From Clostridium sp. (GTDB lineage: Bacteria; Bacillota; Clostridia; Lachnospirales; Lachnospiraceae): a DNA stretch of 64,000 nt. The notes under the pieces are model-generated. The model did no database searches, had not been told where the DNA came from, and saw only the letters and a list, made by a program, of their open reading frames with translations. The position numbers and the translations under genes were made by a program. Shown here one piece after another: positions 1-8,472 of this stretch. The first letter of the stretch is position 1. Each line of letters opens with the position of its first letter. The DNA is taken from positions 1-64,000 of the forward strand of contig JAMOZY010000009.1 of NCBI GenBank assembly GCA_023667695.1. Direction: 5' to 3'.

Positions 1-165
1 TTTACTTTAGGGATATATAAGCATCCGGTATTCCTATGAATCTGCCATAACCATTCTCTAAAAACGGTAGGCTGAGAATAGATACTTTTGACATATGGAT
101 ACATTCCTCAAAAGGCTGTTCTGCAAAAGGATACAGATAGGTGCTGAAAATGTTGCATTATGGAG

Positions 166-362
166 CTGCACCTGCCTTGGCAGCGGCTTCCTGAGGATAA
201 ATATCTCAAAGAAGACCTTAGAAGCACGTTGGTACTTAGGTGCGGTACTATCGCACCTTATGTACCATTACGTGCTGGCAGGAGCGAAAGCGTGTCTTCG
301 TGAGATATTTACCTCAGGAAGCCGCGGTAGCAGGGTTAGTACACTAAACCATAATTTATAGT
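166..362 (-). ncRNA. Candidate structured RNA module M, copy 1
   Basis: Read on the minus strand, the module opens with TATAAATTATGGTTTA (345-361) and closes with GCTGCCAAGGCAGGTGCAG (166-184). A long helix pairs 294-323 with 185-216, about 27 bp. Inside it lie conserved internal-loop segments (ACACGCTTTCGCTCC, CTTCTAAGGTC) and an apical stem GGTGCG/CGCACC. Two other copies at 20431-20600 (+) and 20712-20904 (-) keep the loops but have entirely different helix sequences that still pair. That is covariation visible by eye, so I read this as a folded RNA or folded ssDNA element rather than coding sequence. I cannot match it to a named RNA family. Confidence 0.55.
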
Positions 363-590
363 AGCCTAAGCCATGCCTACCTCGCCTCCACTTCGTTCTG
401 ACCCAATGGTAGTGCGCTGATGCGCACGTAGGTCATAAGGCATCCTCCCATCTGCGATGGGTCCCTCCTTATGACAACAGTCGCAGGGCTTCGCCCTATA
501 TGAGTACAGAATAACCTGCTCTTTCGTGTGCAAGCACCCGACGAGCAGTTATTCCGACTCATGCATGGCTCATATAAACCGCAATTTATA
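363..590 (-). repeat. Dispersed structured repeat module A, copy 1
   Basis: This roughly 230 bp segment is nearly identical, in opposite orientation, to 20210-20430. On the minus strand it starts TATAAATTGCGGTTTA, a relative of the module M start. It contains several strong hairpins: GAATAACTGCTC/GAGCAGGTTATTC, GGGCGAAGCCC, GTCATAAGG/CCTTATGAC and GTGCGCATCAGCGCAC. One hairpin carries GGGAGG seven bases before an ATG that opens a 19-codon reading frame. High identity between copies suggests recent mobility. Positions 1-165 and 591-660 hold nothing else that I recognise. Confidence 0.7.
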
Positions 591-668
591 ATCTTCCTTG
601 CATTTGGTAATACTGATAGGAATAGTATATTGCCGCATTCGTACAACAGAAAACAGATGTTGGACAGG

Positions 669-697
669 TTGCGGTAGAAGTCGAATTGTACTATACT
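669..697 (+). promoter_or_regulatory. Probable sigma-70 promoter of the M18 aminopeptidase gene
   Basis: TTGCGG (669-674) and TATACT (692-697) are separated by exactly 17 bases. They lie 40 bases before the start codon, which has an AGGAGG ribosome binding site at 722-727. Confidence 0.5.
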
Positions 698-736
698 AAA
701 TGCAGTTGACTTTGATAAGACAGGAGGAACAGATAC

Positions 737-2116
737 ATGGAACGACCAAATGCGTGGAAGACTTACACGAAAAAGCAATTAAAGGAATTGGAGAAGCTAA
801 ATAAGAACTATCGGGCATTTCTGGATGCTGGAAAGACAGAACGGGAATGCGTAACAGAGATAGTGAAGCAGGCGGAGGCCGCCGGTTACGTGAATTTGGA
901 AAAAATACTGGCAAAGCAGCAGTCAGTGAAAGCAGGCGATAAGGTATATGCTGTATGCATGAAGAAAACCATTGCATTATTTAATGTAGGAACCGATCCG
1001 ATGGTACAGGGAATGAATATTCTGGGCGCTCATATTGATTCCCCCCGCATGGATGTAAAGCAGAACCCATTATATGAAAATGGAGATATGGCGTATCTGG
1101 ATACTCATTATTATGGAGGAATCAAGAAATATCAGTGGGTAACTCTGCCATTAGCAATTCATGGAGTTGTTGTAAAAAAGGACGGTTCCGTTACAGAGAT
1201 TGTCGTTGGTGAAAAGGAGGACGACCCTGTATTCTGCGTAACTGATTTGCTGATTCATCTTGCTGGAGAACAGCAGGAAAAGAAAGCGAATAAAGTGATT
1301 GAAGGAGAAAAGCTGGACATATTATTTGGAAGCATTCCTTTGAAAAATGAAGAAAAAGAGGGAGTAAAGAAGGGTATTTTAAATCTCTTAAAGGAGCAGT
1401 ACGATATGGAGGAAGAGGATTTTCTTTCTGCGGAATTAGAAGTGGTTCCGGCTGGTAAGGCAAGAGAAGCTGGTATTGACCGAAGCATGATTATGGCTTA
1501 CGGCCAGGATGACCGGGTATGTGCCTATACCTCTCTGGTGGCGATGTTAGAGGTAAATGAAGTGAAGAAAACGACCTGTTGTCTGTTGACCGATAAGGAA
1601 GAAATCGGAAGTGTGGGTGCGACTGGTATGCAGTCGAAATTTTTTGAAAATACGGTGGCTGATTTATTGGATGCAAAGGGCGAATTCTCCGAGCTGACCC
1701 TGCGCAGATGCTTGAAGAATTGCCGTATGCTGTCCTCGGATGTCAGTGCAGCCTATGACCCCCTTTATGCTTCCGCTTATGAAAAAAATAATGCTGCTTA
1801 TTTTGGCCGGGGCATGGTATTTAATAAGTTTACCGGAGCGAGAGGTAAATCAGGCTCCAACGATGCCAATGCAGAATATATGGGAGTGCTGCGAAGGATT
1901 TTGGATGATAATCAGGTCGCTTATCAGACGGCAGAGCTTGGAAAGGTAGATGTAGGCGGTGGCGGAACCATTGCGTATATTCTGTCCTTATATGGTATGG
2001 AAGTAATCGATAGCGGTGTTGCAGTACTGAATATGCACGCACCTTGGGAAGTGACCAGCAAGGCAGATGTATATGAAACAAAGAAAGGCTATGTGGCATT
2101 TCTAAAGGATGCTTAA
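737..2116 (+). CDS. M18 family aminopeptidase (aspartyl aminopeptidase type)
   Basis: This is a cytoplasmic dinuclear-zinc aminopeptidase that removes N-terminal residues, in the M18 family preferentially acidic ones, from peptides. The 459-residue length fits the family. Visible landmarks are the metal-ligand motif HIDSPR (His99), QDDRVCAY with Asp258, DKEEIGSVG with the catalytic and ligand Glu288/Glu289, and NMHAPWE with His434 near the C-terminus. An AGGAGG lies 9 bases before the ATG. The gene stands alone, between its own promoter at 669-697 and a terminator at 2161. No signal peptide is seen. The role is probably peptide turnover. Confidence 0.92.
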   Translation: MERPNAWKTYTKKQLKELEKLNKNYRAFLDAGKTERECVTEIVKQAEAAGYVNLEKILAKQQSVKAGDKVYAVCMKKTIALFNVGTDPMVQGMNILGAHIDSPRMDVKQNPLYENGDMAYLDTHYYGGIKKYQWVTLPLAIHGVVVKKDGSVTEIVVGEKEDDPVFCVTDLLIHLAGEQQEKKANKVIEGEKLDILFGSIPLKNEEKEGVKKGILNLLKEQYDMEEEDFLSAELEVVPAGKAREAGIDRSMIMAYGQDDRVCAYTSLVAMLEVNEVKKTTCCLLTDKEEIGSVGATGMQSKFFENTVADLLDAKGEFSELTLRRCLKNCRMLSSDVSAAYDPLYASAYEKNNAAYFGRGMVFNKFTGARGKSGSNDANAEYMGVLRRILDDNQVAYQTAELGKVDVGGGGTIAYILSLYGMEVIDSGVAVLNMHAPWEVTSKADVYETKKGYVAFLKDA

Positions 2117-2160
2117 AGGAAATGCTATGGGGTTCCTGTTGGCAGGATAATAAATAAACA

Positions 2161-2213
2161 GAAAAAGAACGGCACATACATGGTAAAAACAGTGTTTGTG
2201 ACCGTTCTTTTTG
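2161..2213 (+). terminator. Intrinsic terminator after the M18 gene
   Basis: The arms AAAAAGAACGG and CCGTTCTTTTT form a long stem whose 3' arm ends in a T-run. It lies 45 bases after the stop codon. Confidence 0.75.
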
Positions 2214-2326
2214 CAGTTAAAATAAGTATAAAAGCCTATTTGATACCTGATATATATTTAAAACAGAAAATAATAATAAAAATTATATTGATTAATAAAA
2301 AAATATACATTTTTCTAATATGTATA

Positions 2327-2355
2327 TTGATTTGCGAATAAAACAATGTTATTAT
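2327..2355 (+). promoter_or_regulatory. Possible promoter of the Rpn-like pseudogene
   Basis: TTGATT (2327-2332) and TATTAT (2350-2355) are 17 bases apart in a very AT-rich spacer. The region 2214-2326 shows no other structure. Confidence 0.35.
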
Positions 2356-2385
2356 AAATTAACGGAGCGACTGGAAAGGACATAA

Positions 2386-3145
2386 ATGAAAAATAGTATA
2401 CAAAAGACAGTGGATGATTTGTGTCCGATGGATGATATATTATTTCATAAACTGTCGGAAAATCGGTATTTTTGCGAAGAGCTGTTGCGTTGTATTTTAG
2501 AAAAACCGAATCTGGAGATTATAGAAAATCTTCCGCAAAGAAGTCTTAAAAATGTAAAAGGACGTTCTGTAGTCCTTGAACTTTTATGTCAGGATGTTGA
2601 ACAGGATTACTTTAATGTAGAGCTTCAGAATGATAATCATGACAACCATCAGAAGCGGGTACGGTACAACGGTTCCAATGTAGACACCTATATAACGGAA
2701 AAAGGAACAGCATTTAAGGATTTGCTGGATGTATATGTGATATATATTAGATTTTGACATCTTTAAAGGCGGAAGAACGATGTATCATGTGCATAGAGTA
2801 ATCCATGAAAAATGTGAAATTACATGCAATGGCTTTCATGAAATCTATGTGAATTCAGAAAATGATGACGGAAGTGCAGTAGCTGGACTAATGACGATTC
2901 TCAAGAGCAGAGATGTTCAATTTGATCCGAGATTTCCGCACATTTGCAGAGCGATTCGAGATATAAAGCAGAGGAAAGGGAGGGATACTATGTGCGAAAC
3001 AGTAAAGAACTATGCTAAAGAATATGCAGAGGAAAAAATCATTCAGATTGCAAAAAATATGATTAGAAATGGATTCAGTGTAGCTTCCATTTCTGAGAAC
3101 ACAGGGCTTTCGCCGGAACTGATTGCAGGCTTAATGAAAGAATGA
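2386..3145 (+). pseudogene. Rpn family nuclease / PDDEXK transposase-like protein, frameshifted
   Basis: The first part (2386 to about 2750) begins MKNSIQKTVDDLCPMDDILF and contains FNVELQND, the E-x-Q half of the PD-(D/E)XK core of Rpn-type recombination-promoting nucleases. The frame ends in a stop at 2757. The same family's sequence continues in another frame from about 2749 (DFDIFKGGRTMYHVHRVI) to 3145, ending with the short C-terminal helix repeat ISENTGLSPELIAGLM. An indel near 2747-2750 joins the two, so the gene is broken unless the assembly is wrong. These nucleases promote RecA-independent recombination in E. coli. Many Firmicute genomes carry decayed copies like this. Confidence 0.8.
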
Positions 3146-3167
3146 TTGTAAGAATGATTATATGAAT

Positions 3168-3192
3168 AAAGGGGCTGATAACAGCCCCTTTT
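3168..3192. terminator. Bidirectional terminator between convergent genes
   Basis: AAAGGGGCTG and CAGCCCCTTTT form a perfect stem around ATAA, with T-rich flanks on both strands. It serves the pseudogene on the plus strand and the gene at 3219-3818 on the minus strand. Confidence 0.8.
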
Positions 3193-3218
3193 GTAATCTG
3201 ACATTTTTGTCAAATTCA

Positions 3219-3818
3219 CTATTCTGTTGCTACTCCAGCTTCCTCTGCCCACTGATCCAGCTTCTTCATGGTAGCATCATAAGTATCCTGGGAAATTCCC
3301 GGAAGCTCACCGCCCCAAAGCTTCTTAGCAGCCTCAAAGCCCTTCTGGATTGCACTACGCATCTTCTCAATCTTGCTGCTGTCACCACCAGCGGCAGCTT
3401 TCGCAAACTCTACTAAACGGTCAGAAGTCTGATTGACACCCCAGTAACCATCTTCTGCAATGTCAGCCTGAGCCTGAGCAGCAGTTGCTGCATCTACAGT
3501 AAAGTTACCGGTACGAATTGCATTCCAAAATGCAGAATTATTCATAATGTCAGAAGAATTTGCTGATGCATAGGTGTTTCCCTGCTTGGTTATCACCTTT
3601 TCAACTAAACTCTTTAAAGAGGAAAGTCTTGCGTCAGAATCTGCCTGCAGCTTTGCGATAATAGCAGAATTTGATTTCTTACTGTCTTTCGTAGATGAAC
3701 TCTTCTCATATACAACAGCGGTATCATCTACCTTGCTTTCCACTTCACTGGTCTTTGCTGCAGTTGTTGTATTTGGAGTTGCAGCAGTGTAAGTGGTACT
3801 TGATACTCCATTAATCAT
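3219..3818 (-). CDS. Unknown Ala/Ser/Thr-rich protein (199 aa)
   Basis: I do not recognise this family. The start MINGVSSTTY is chosen because AAGGAGGGTGA precedes it by a normal distance; an upstream in-frame ATG at 3854 has no such site. The first 60 residues are low-complexity Thr/Ser/Ala/Lys. The C-terminal 120 residues are predicted helical and end in a denser block, KKLWGGELPGISQDTYDATM. There is no signal peptide or membrane segment. The gene is monocistronic, convergent with the Rpn remnant and divergent from the histidine kinase gene at 4017. Confidence 0.7.
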   Translation of the reverse strand: MINGVSSTTYTAATPNTTTAAKTSEVESKVDDTAVVYEKSSSTKDSKKSNSAIIAKLQADSDARLSSLKSLVEKVITKQGNTYASANSSDIMNNSAFWNAIRTGNFTVDAATAAQAQADIAEDGYWGVNQTSDRLVEFAKAAAGGDSSKIEKMRSAIQKGFEAAKKLWGGELPGISQDTYDATMKKLDQWAEEAGVATE

Positions 3819-4016
3819 ATTATCACCCTCCTTGGTAATGATTACATCTGGCATCCTGCCAACTATAGGTTTCGTTATCTAATATATCGGCTGTTTGTAG
3901 AAATACTTAACCCTTAAAATGGAAAAACTATAAAAACTTCATAAAAAATGTCTTTTTTCAGATACAATCCCAAGGGCATATGCTATACTTTGAGAAGATA
4001 AAGGAAGGTATTACTC

Positions 4017-5486
4017 ATGAAGATAGCGGATAAAGTTAAGATGCTGGTGATTCCTCTGGTATTGATTCCCTTTGTAATCATTATCCTTGGAACAATTGTG
4101 TTTGGACGGATTTATTTAAAAAATGTATTTGGCACCAGGGATGGTGACGGTCTGGAATCCTATGCGAATCCAATGCTGACCATGAATGGGATGGCAGAGG
4201 AAATTTTTGCAGAGCTTCAGCAGGAGGTAGAAGCGAATCCGGACCAGCTTCTGGATGTGGATTATCTGGAGAAGCTGAATACCCGGTTGAAAAAAAGCAA
4301 TGCGTTTTTTTTGGTACGGATTGAGGAGGAAATCTACTATAAAGGACAGGAAGAAACAACAGAATTGGAAAAGCTGTTGCCAGCCTACGGGGATAACAAT
4401 CAGATAGAAGGCGGATTATTTATAGATGCGCCCAACCCCCTTTTTTTACGCCAGCAGGATTTTATATTGCAGGATGGAAGAACCGGCTCTGTATTTGTTG
4501 TTACTTATACAGATACCCTGGTTCGGAATATGAAACGCATTCTTATGGAAATCATGCTGATGCTGATTGGGGTTTTAATGATGGTCAGCGGCTTTACCTC
4601 TTTGTATATTTACTGGATATTTGTCCGCCCGTTAAAGCTTTTACAGGAGGGAACGGAACGGATTAAGGAGGGAAATCTGGAGGAGGATGTAGAAGTACTG
4701 TCAGATGATGAGATAGGACAGGTATGTCAGTCCTTTAATGAAATGCGGGTAAAGTTAAAGGAATCGGTGGATGACCGGATGCGGTATGAGCAGGAAAACA
4801 GAGAATTAATCAGCAACATTTCCCACGATTTGAGGACGCCGATTACTGCGATTAAGGGATATGTGGAAGGAATCATGGATGGTGTTGCAGATACGCCGGA
4901 GAAAATAGACCGGTATATCCGGACGATTTATAATAAAGCAAATGAAATGGATGTATTGATTAATGAATTGTCGTTGTATTCAAAGATTGATAATAATTCA
5001 ATCCCTTATAATTTTGTGAAGATTAATGTTGCATCTTATTTTGATGATTGTATTGAGGATATTTCTGTGGATATGGAAGCAGCAGATGTAGACCTGCGAT
5101 ATGAAAACATTTGTGCCGGAGATACCCGGGTGATTGCTGACCCGGAGCAGATTCGTCGGGTAATTGGCAATATAGTGACAAATGCAGTGAAGTATAATAA
5201 AAAAGAAGAACGCTCCATTCAGATTAAGGTAAGGCCTTATGATGAGGATTATATTTGTATTGGGATTCAGGATAACGGGAGCGGTATTGCCCCGAAGGAT
5301 TTGCCGTTGATATTCAAGCGGATGTATCGGACGGATGCTTCCCGAAATTCTTCTACCGGAGGAAGCGGACTGGGACTGGCAATTGCAAGAAAGATTGTGG
5401 AAGAGCATGGAGGCAGAATCTGGGCGGAAAGCGAGGAAGGAAAGGGGACGCTGATTGCATTTACATTAAAAATTTATAAGGAATAA
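4017..5486 (+). CDS. Membrane sensor histidine kinase (HAMP, HisKA, HATPase)
   Basis: This is a two-component sensor that autophosphorylates on His and passes phosphate to the regulator encoded next to it. Order of parts: membrane helix at residues about 11-32, an extracellular sensor loop of about 140 residues, a second membrane helix at about 174-200, HAMP (FVRPLKLLQEGTERI), then HisKA with the H-box ISHDLRTP (His270). The ATPase domain follows, with N-box NAVKYNK (Asn389), DNGSGIA and GGSGLGLAIA. AAGGAAGG precedes the ATG. The kinase gene comes first and the regulator second, the reverse of the commonest order. No target operon adjoins, so the signal is not evident. Confidence 0.93.
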   Translation: MKIADKVKMLVIPLVLIPFVIIILGTIVFGRIYLKNVFGTRDGDGLESYANPMLTMNGMAEEIFAELQQEVEANPDQLLDVDYLEKLNTRLKKSNAFFLVRIEEEIYYKGQEETTELEKLLPAYGDNNQIEGGLFIDAPNPLFLRQQDFILQDGRTGSVFVVTYTDTLVRNMKRILMEIMLMLIGVLMMVSGFTSLYIYWIFVRPLKLLQEGTERIKEGNLEEDVEVLSDDEIGQVCQSFNEMRVKLKESVDDRMRYEQENRELISNISHDLRTPITAIKGYVEGIMDGVADTPEKIDRYIRTIYNKANEMDVLINELSLYSKIDNNSIPYNFVKINVASYFDDCIEDISVDMEAADVDLRYENICAGDTRVIADPEQIRRVIGNIVTNAVKYNKKEERSIQIKVRPYDEDYICIGIQDNGSGIAPKDLPLIFKRMYRTDASRNSSTGGSGLGLAIARKIVEEHGGRIWAESEEGKGTLIAFTLKIYKE

Positions 5487-5541
5487 AAGATTGTTTTTGG
5501 AAAAATATAAATGAATTGAAATGGAGCAGGAGGAATATAGA

Positions 5542-6234
5542 ATGAGCAAGGTATTGATTATTGAGGACGAACAGGCGATTGCAGAATTGGAAAAGGATTA
5601 TCTGGAATTATATGATTTTGAAGTTAATATTGAACAGGATGGAAAGAAAGGGCTGGACCGGGCATTATTAGAAAATTATGCTATAATCATTGTGGATTTA
5701 ATGCTGCCAACGGTAGATGGATTTGAGATATGCAGGCGGATTCGGGAGGTAAAGGATATTCCGATTCTGGTAGTATCTGCCAAAAAGGAAGATATTGACA
5801 AAATCCGAGGTCTGGAGCTGGGGGCCGATGATTATATTACCAAGCCCTTTAGTCCCAGCGAGCTGGTAGCAAGAGTGAAGGCGCATTTATCCCGTTATGA
5901 GCGTCTGGTAAAGAGCGGCACCGGACAGGAAAATGAGTTTATTGAAATACGGGGAATCAAGATTGATAAGACTGCCCGCCGGGTGTTTATCAATGGGGAA
6001 GAGAAGATATTAACCACGAAGGAATTTGATTTGCTGGCATTTCTTGCAGCTAATCCCAATCGGGTTTACACCAAGGAGGAGTTATTTAAGGAAATCTGGA
6101 ACATGGATTCCATCGGAGATATAGCGACGGTAACGGTTCATATTAAAAAGATTCGGGAAAAGATTGAATTGAACACAGCAAAGCCACAATATATTGAAAC
6201 CATTTGGGGTGTCGGTTACCGATTTAAGGTTTAA
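5542..6234 (+). CDS. OmpR/PhoB-family response regulator
   Basis: This is the partner of the upstream kinase, 55 bases away. The receiver domain has acidic residues near the N-terminus (EDE), the phosphoacceptor in VDLMLPTVDG (Asp52) and the conserved Lys101 in TKPF. A winged-helix DNA-binding domain follows (LTTKEFDLLAFLAANPNRVYT, then GVGYRFKV at the C-terminus). I start it at ATG 5542, which has AGGAGG at a good distance. A frame-open ATG 21 bases upstream lacks a site. Tandem repeats begin immediately after its stop codon. Confidence 0.93.
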   Translation: MSKVLIIEDEQAIAELEKDYLELYDFEVNIEQDGKKGLDRALLENYAIIIVDLMLPTVDGFEICRRIREVKDIPILVVSAKKEDIDKIRGLELGADDYITKPFSPSELVARVKAHLSRYERLVKSGTGQENEFIEIRGIKIDKTARRVFINGEEKILTTKEFDLLAFLAANPNRVYTKEELFKEIWNMDSIGDIATVTVHIKKIREKIELNTAKPQYIETIWGVGYRFKV

Positions 6235-6281
6235 ATTGACCTGAGATTTGACCTGAGATTTGACCTGAGATTTGACCTGAG
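6235..6281 (+). repeat. Four tandem 12-bp units
   Basis: The unit ATTTGACCTGAG is repeated four times (the first copy lacks one base), beginning at the base after the response regulator stop codon. It runs directly into the GAGGAGGGACCCA hairpin at 6279-6304. Confidence 0.9.
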
Positions 6282-6305
6282 GAGGGACCCAGCGAAGCTG
6301 GGAGG
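6279..6305 (+). other. GGAGGGACCCA hairpin motif
   Basis: GAGGAGGGACCCA, a short GC-rich loop, then TGGGAGGA. The same arrangement occurs inside module A (about 20332-20357, and on the minus strand about 445-470), and its first half closes the window at 63987-63999. The stem is CCCA/TGGG with GGAGG-like sequence on both sides. Its function is unknown. Confidence 0.55.
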
Positions 6306-6485
6306 AGCCCTTGGGTCGGGATGTAGGAAAGTACAAAGAAAGTCAGTCAGAGCCCTTGGGTCGGGATGTAGGAAAGCACAAAGAAAGTCAGGTAGAGCCC
6401 TTGGGTCGGGATGTAGGAAAGCATAAAGGAAGTCAGTCATAGCCCTTGGGTCGGATTGCAGAAAGGCACAAAGGAAGCATATATA
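6306..6485. repeat. Four tandem 45-bp units
   Basis: Units start at 6306, 6351, 6396 and 6441, each with AGCCCTTGGGTCGG followed by ATGTAGGAAAGCACAAAG with small changes. The period is exactly 45, so the minus strand stays open as 15-residue repeats. There is no ribosome binding site, and I regard it as non-coding. It fills the gap between the response regulator gene and truA. Confidence 0.92.
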
Positions 6486-6506
6486 TAGTGAAATAAGGAA
6501 ATGCGT

Positions 6507-7256
6507 ATGAATTATAAATTAACATTAGCATATGATGGCAGTCGATATGATGGCTGGCAAAAGCAGGGCAATACAACAAAGACTATTCAGGGGAAGCTGG
6601 AAGCATTGCTTACCCGGCTTGATGGACAGAAGGTGGAAGTCCACGGGGCCGGAAGAACAGATGCGGGGGTTCATGCCAAGGGACAGGTATGTAACTGTAA
6701 ATTAAACCGAAGCTGGCAGGAGGAAGAACTTCGGGATGCGTTAAATGAGTATCTGCCTGCTGATATCGCAGTATTAAAGGTGGAGAAGGTGCCGGAGCAG
6801 TTTCATGCAAGACTTTGGGCAAAGGGAAAGACCTATTGTTATCGCATACATACCGGAAAGGTACCGAATGTATTTGAACGGAATTATATCTATCAGCAGG
6901 AGGAACCGATATCGGTAGAGCGGATGCGGCAGGCTGCTTCTTATCTGGTGGGAACCTATGATTTCAAAAGCTTTTGTTCCAATAAGCATATGAAGAAATC
7001 AACGGTTCGCACCCTGGATGCTATTCAGATAGAAGTGCTTGAGGATGAGGTACAGATAATTTATCATGGCAATGGTTTTCTGTACAATATGGTACGGATA
7101 CTGACCGGAACCCTGCTGGAGGTAGGAGAAGGAAAACGGACGCCGGAGAGTATGGAGAAGGTCCTGCAGGAAAAGAACCGTCAGGCAGCAGGTTTTACGG
7201 CACCGCCTCAAGGGTTGATTCTTTGGTCTGTGGATTATGAAGAATTGATTAAATGA
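6507..7256 (+). CDS. truA: tRNA pseudouridine(38-40) synthase TruA
   Basis: This enzyme isomerises uridines 38-40 in the anticodon arm of tRNAs. The 249-residue protein begins NYKLTLAYDGSRYDGWQKQ and has the catalytic motif GAGRTDAGVHAKGQ with Asp52, then FHARLWAKGKTYCYRI and GNGFLYNMVRILTGTLLEVG. I prefer ATG 6507 because AAGGAA at 6495-6500 is correctly spaced for it but abuts an ATG at 6501. It stands alone rather than in the usual ribosomal-protein or ECF-transporter cluster. Confidence 0.96.
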   Translation: MNYKLTLAYDGSRYDGWQKQGNTTKTIQGKLEALLTRLDGQKVEVHGAGRTDAGVHAKGQVCNCKLNRSWQEEELRDALNEYLPADIAVLKVEKVPEQFHARLWAKGKTYCYRIHTGKVPNVFERNYIYQQEEPISVERMRQAASYLVGTYDFKSFCSNKHMKKSTVRTLDAIQIEVLEDEVQIIYHGNGFLYNMVRILTGTLLEVGEGKRTPESMEKVLQEKNRQAAGFTAPPQGLILWSVDYEELIK

Positions 7257-7510
7257 ATGCTGCGAATTTGCGGAACCATCTTGGATTTTTACCATGTATT
7301 ATAGCCCATGGATTCATGAATCCGTTATTGATAGTTCATATCGAGAATACACTATCCATATAAAGTACCGGTTGCTTTAATCGTAGTATCATGAAGCGAT
7401 GCAGTATATTAATAAAAGGGTGGTAACTTCTGATGGAGAAGGTCAGATTACAATCAGTCAAAATGAGAAAATAAAAGATAAAGAAATAAGTGGTTGAAGG
7501 GAATATATAT

Positions 7511-7540
7511 TTGTACAGAAATATGGAACAATGCTATAAT
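7511..7540 (+). promoter_or_regulatory. Probable promoter upstream of the RluA-type gene
   Basis: TTGTAC (7511-7516) and TATAAT (7535-7540) are 18 bases apart. The predicted start near 7547 falls on the 5' edge of the terminator hairpin at 7549. The stretch 7257-7510 contains no convincing gene, only a short open remnant near 7425-7500. Confidence 0.5.
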
Positions 7541-7548
7541 GTAAGTCG

Positions 7549-7573
7549 AGACGGCCAATGGCTGTCTGTTTTT
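7549..7573 (+). terminator. Terminator hairpin immediately after a promoter
   Basis: GACGGCC and GGCTGTC pair around AAT and are followed by TGTTTTT. Only about 10 bases separate it from the -10 box at 7535-7540. Confidence 0.6.
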
Positions 7574-7619
7574 GATACCATAGTATGCAGAAAAGCTGCT
7601 TGTGGCAGGTTCTCTATAT
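7570..7619 (+). repeat. 50-bp dispersed repeat, copy 1
   Basis: It runs from TTTTGATACCATAGTATGC through a hairpin AGAAAAGCTGC/GGCAGGTTCTCT. It matches 13303-13354 with few differences, and in both places follows directly on a terminator T-run. Confidence 0.75.
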
Positions 7620-7662
7620 CGTTTCCATGAAAGAGCATGGGATAAAAGGAAGGAAGAAGTAA

Positions 7663-8364
7663 ATGAAAATACCGATTCTATATGAAGATGAAGCGTTGCT
7701 GGTATGTGTAAAACCCCAAGGGGTGCCGACGCAGGCAGATAAAAGTAATGATGGGGATGTATTGAATTATTTCAAGAGTTATATTTACGATAAAGAAGAG
7801 CTGGAGGAAGAGCCTTATCTGGCAGTCGTACACCGACTTGACCGACCGGTAGGCGGAATCCTGGTGCTGGCAAAGACCCAGCAGGCAGCCGCCGTCTTAA
7901 GTGATCAGGTTCAGGATGGAACCATGATAAAATACTATCAGGCAATCCTTACTGGAGAACTGAATTCGGAAAGCGGTACCTTAGAGGATTATTTGCTGAA
8001 GGATGGAAGGACAAATACCACCAGGGTAGTGCCAAAGGGGACCAAGGGCGCAAAGAAAGGGGTTCTGGATTATGAGGTTCTGGATGTATTGGAAACAGAG
8101 GAAGGAATCTTGTCATATGTATTGATACAATTAAGAACCGGACGGCATCATCAGATTCGGGTTCAGATGGCGAATCAGGGAGCTGGAATCTGGGGAGATA
8201 CCAAGTACAATCCCAGGTTTCAGAAGGTAAAGCGAAGGTATCAGCAGATTGGGTTATATGCTACCCGGCTGGAATTCGAGCATCCGGTGACCGGAGAGCA
8301 TCTGATATTTAAAAATGAGCCGGAGGGAGAGGCCTTTGAAATAATTGAAATGGAAGATTTTTAG
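7663..8364 (+). CDS. RluA-family RNA pseudouridine synthase
   Basis: This makes pseudouridine in rRNA or tRNA. The 233-residue length and lack of an S4 domain fit the short RluA/YciL-like group rather than full-length RluD. The catalytic motif is VVHRLDRPVGGILVLAKT with Asp60; TGRHHQIRVQMA and GDTKYNP are the other family motifs. GGAAGGAAG precedes the ATG. The gene lies behind the promoter, hairpin and repeat at 7511-7619, so its expression may depend on read-through. The exact RNA target cannot be read from sequence. Confidence 0.93.
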   Translation: MKIPILYEDEALLVCVKPQGVPTQADKSNDGDVLNYFKSYIYDKEELEEEPYLAVVHRLDRPVGGILVLAKTQQAAAVLSDQVQDGTMIKYYQAILTGELNSESGTLEDYLLKDGRTNTTRVVPKGTKGAKKGVLDYEVLDVLETEEGILSYVLIQLRTGRHHQIRVQMANQGAGIWGDTKYNPRFQKVKRRYQQIGLYATRLEFEHPVTGEHLIFKNEPEGEAFEIIEMEDF

Positions 8365-8402
8365 AATAAAAGCAAGGGAAAAACGCTCATACTAATTTCA
8401 AT

Positions 8403-8441
8403 GAAACGCATTGGGATTCCCTAGAGTAGTCAATGCGTTTC
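8403..8441. repeat. Perfect 11-bp inverted repeat
   Basis: GAAACGCATTG and CAATGCGTTTC flank a 17-base loop. There is no T-run on either strand, so it may be a weak Rho-independent stop or an operator ahead of the gene at 8473. Confidence 0.5.
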
Positions 8442-8472
8442 CAGATGAAAATATGGTCGGGATGAGGTTGGC

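Noticed and set aside
377-778. Minus-strand open frame of 133 codons across module A
   Set aside because: It consists of hairpin arms read through, has no ribosome binding site at its start, and overlaps the promoter and start of the M18 gene.
6231-6440. Minus-strand repetitive frame with 15-residue units
   Set aside because: It is open only because the DNA period is 45. No start site is present, and it is antisense within a tandem repeat.
6306-6485. CRISPR-like array
   Set aside because: Units are contiguous, with no unique spacers, and no cas genes are present.
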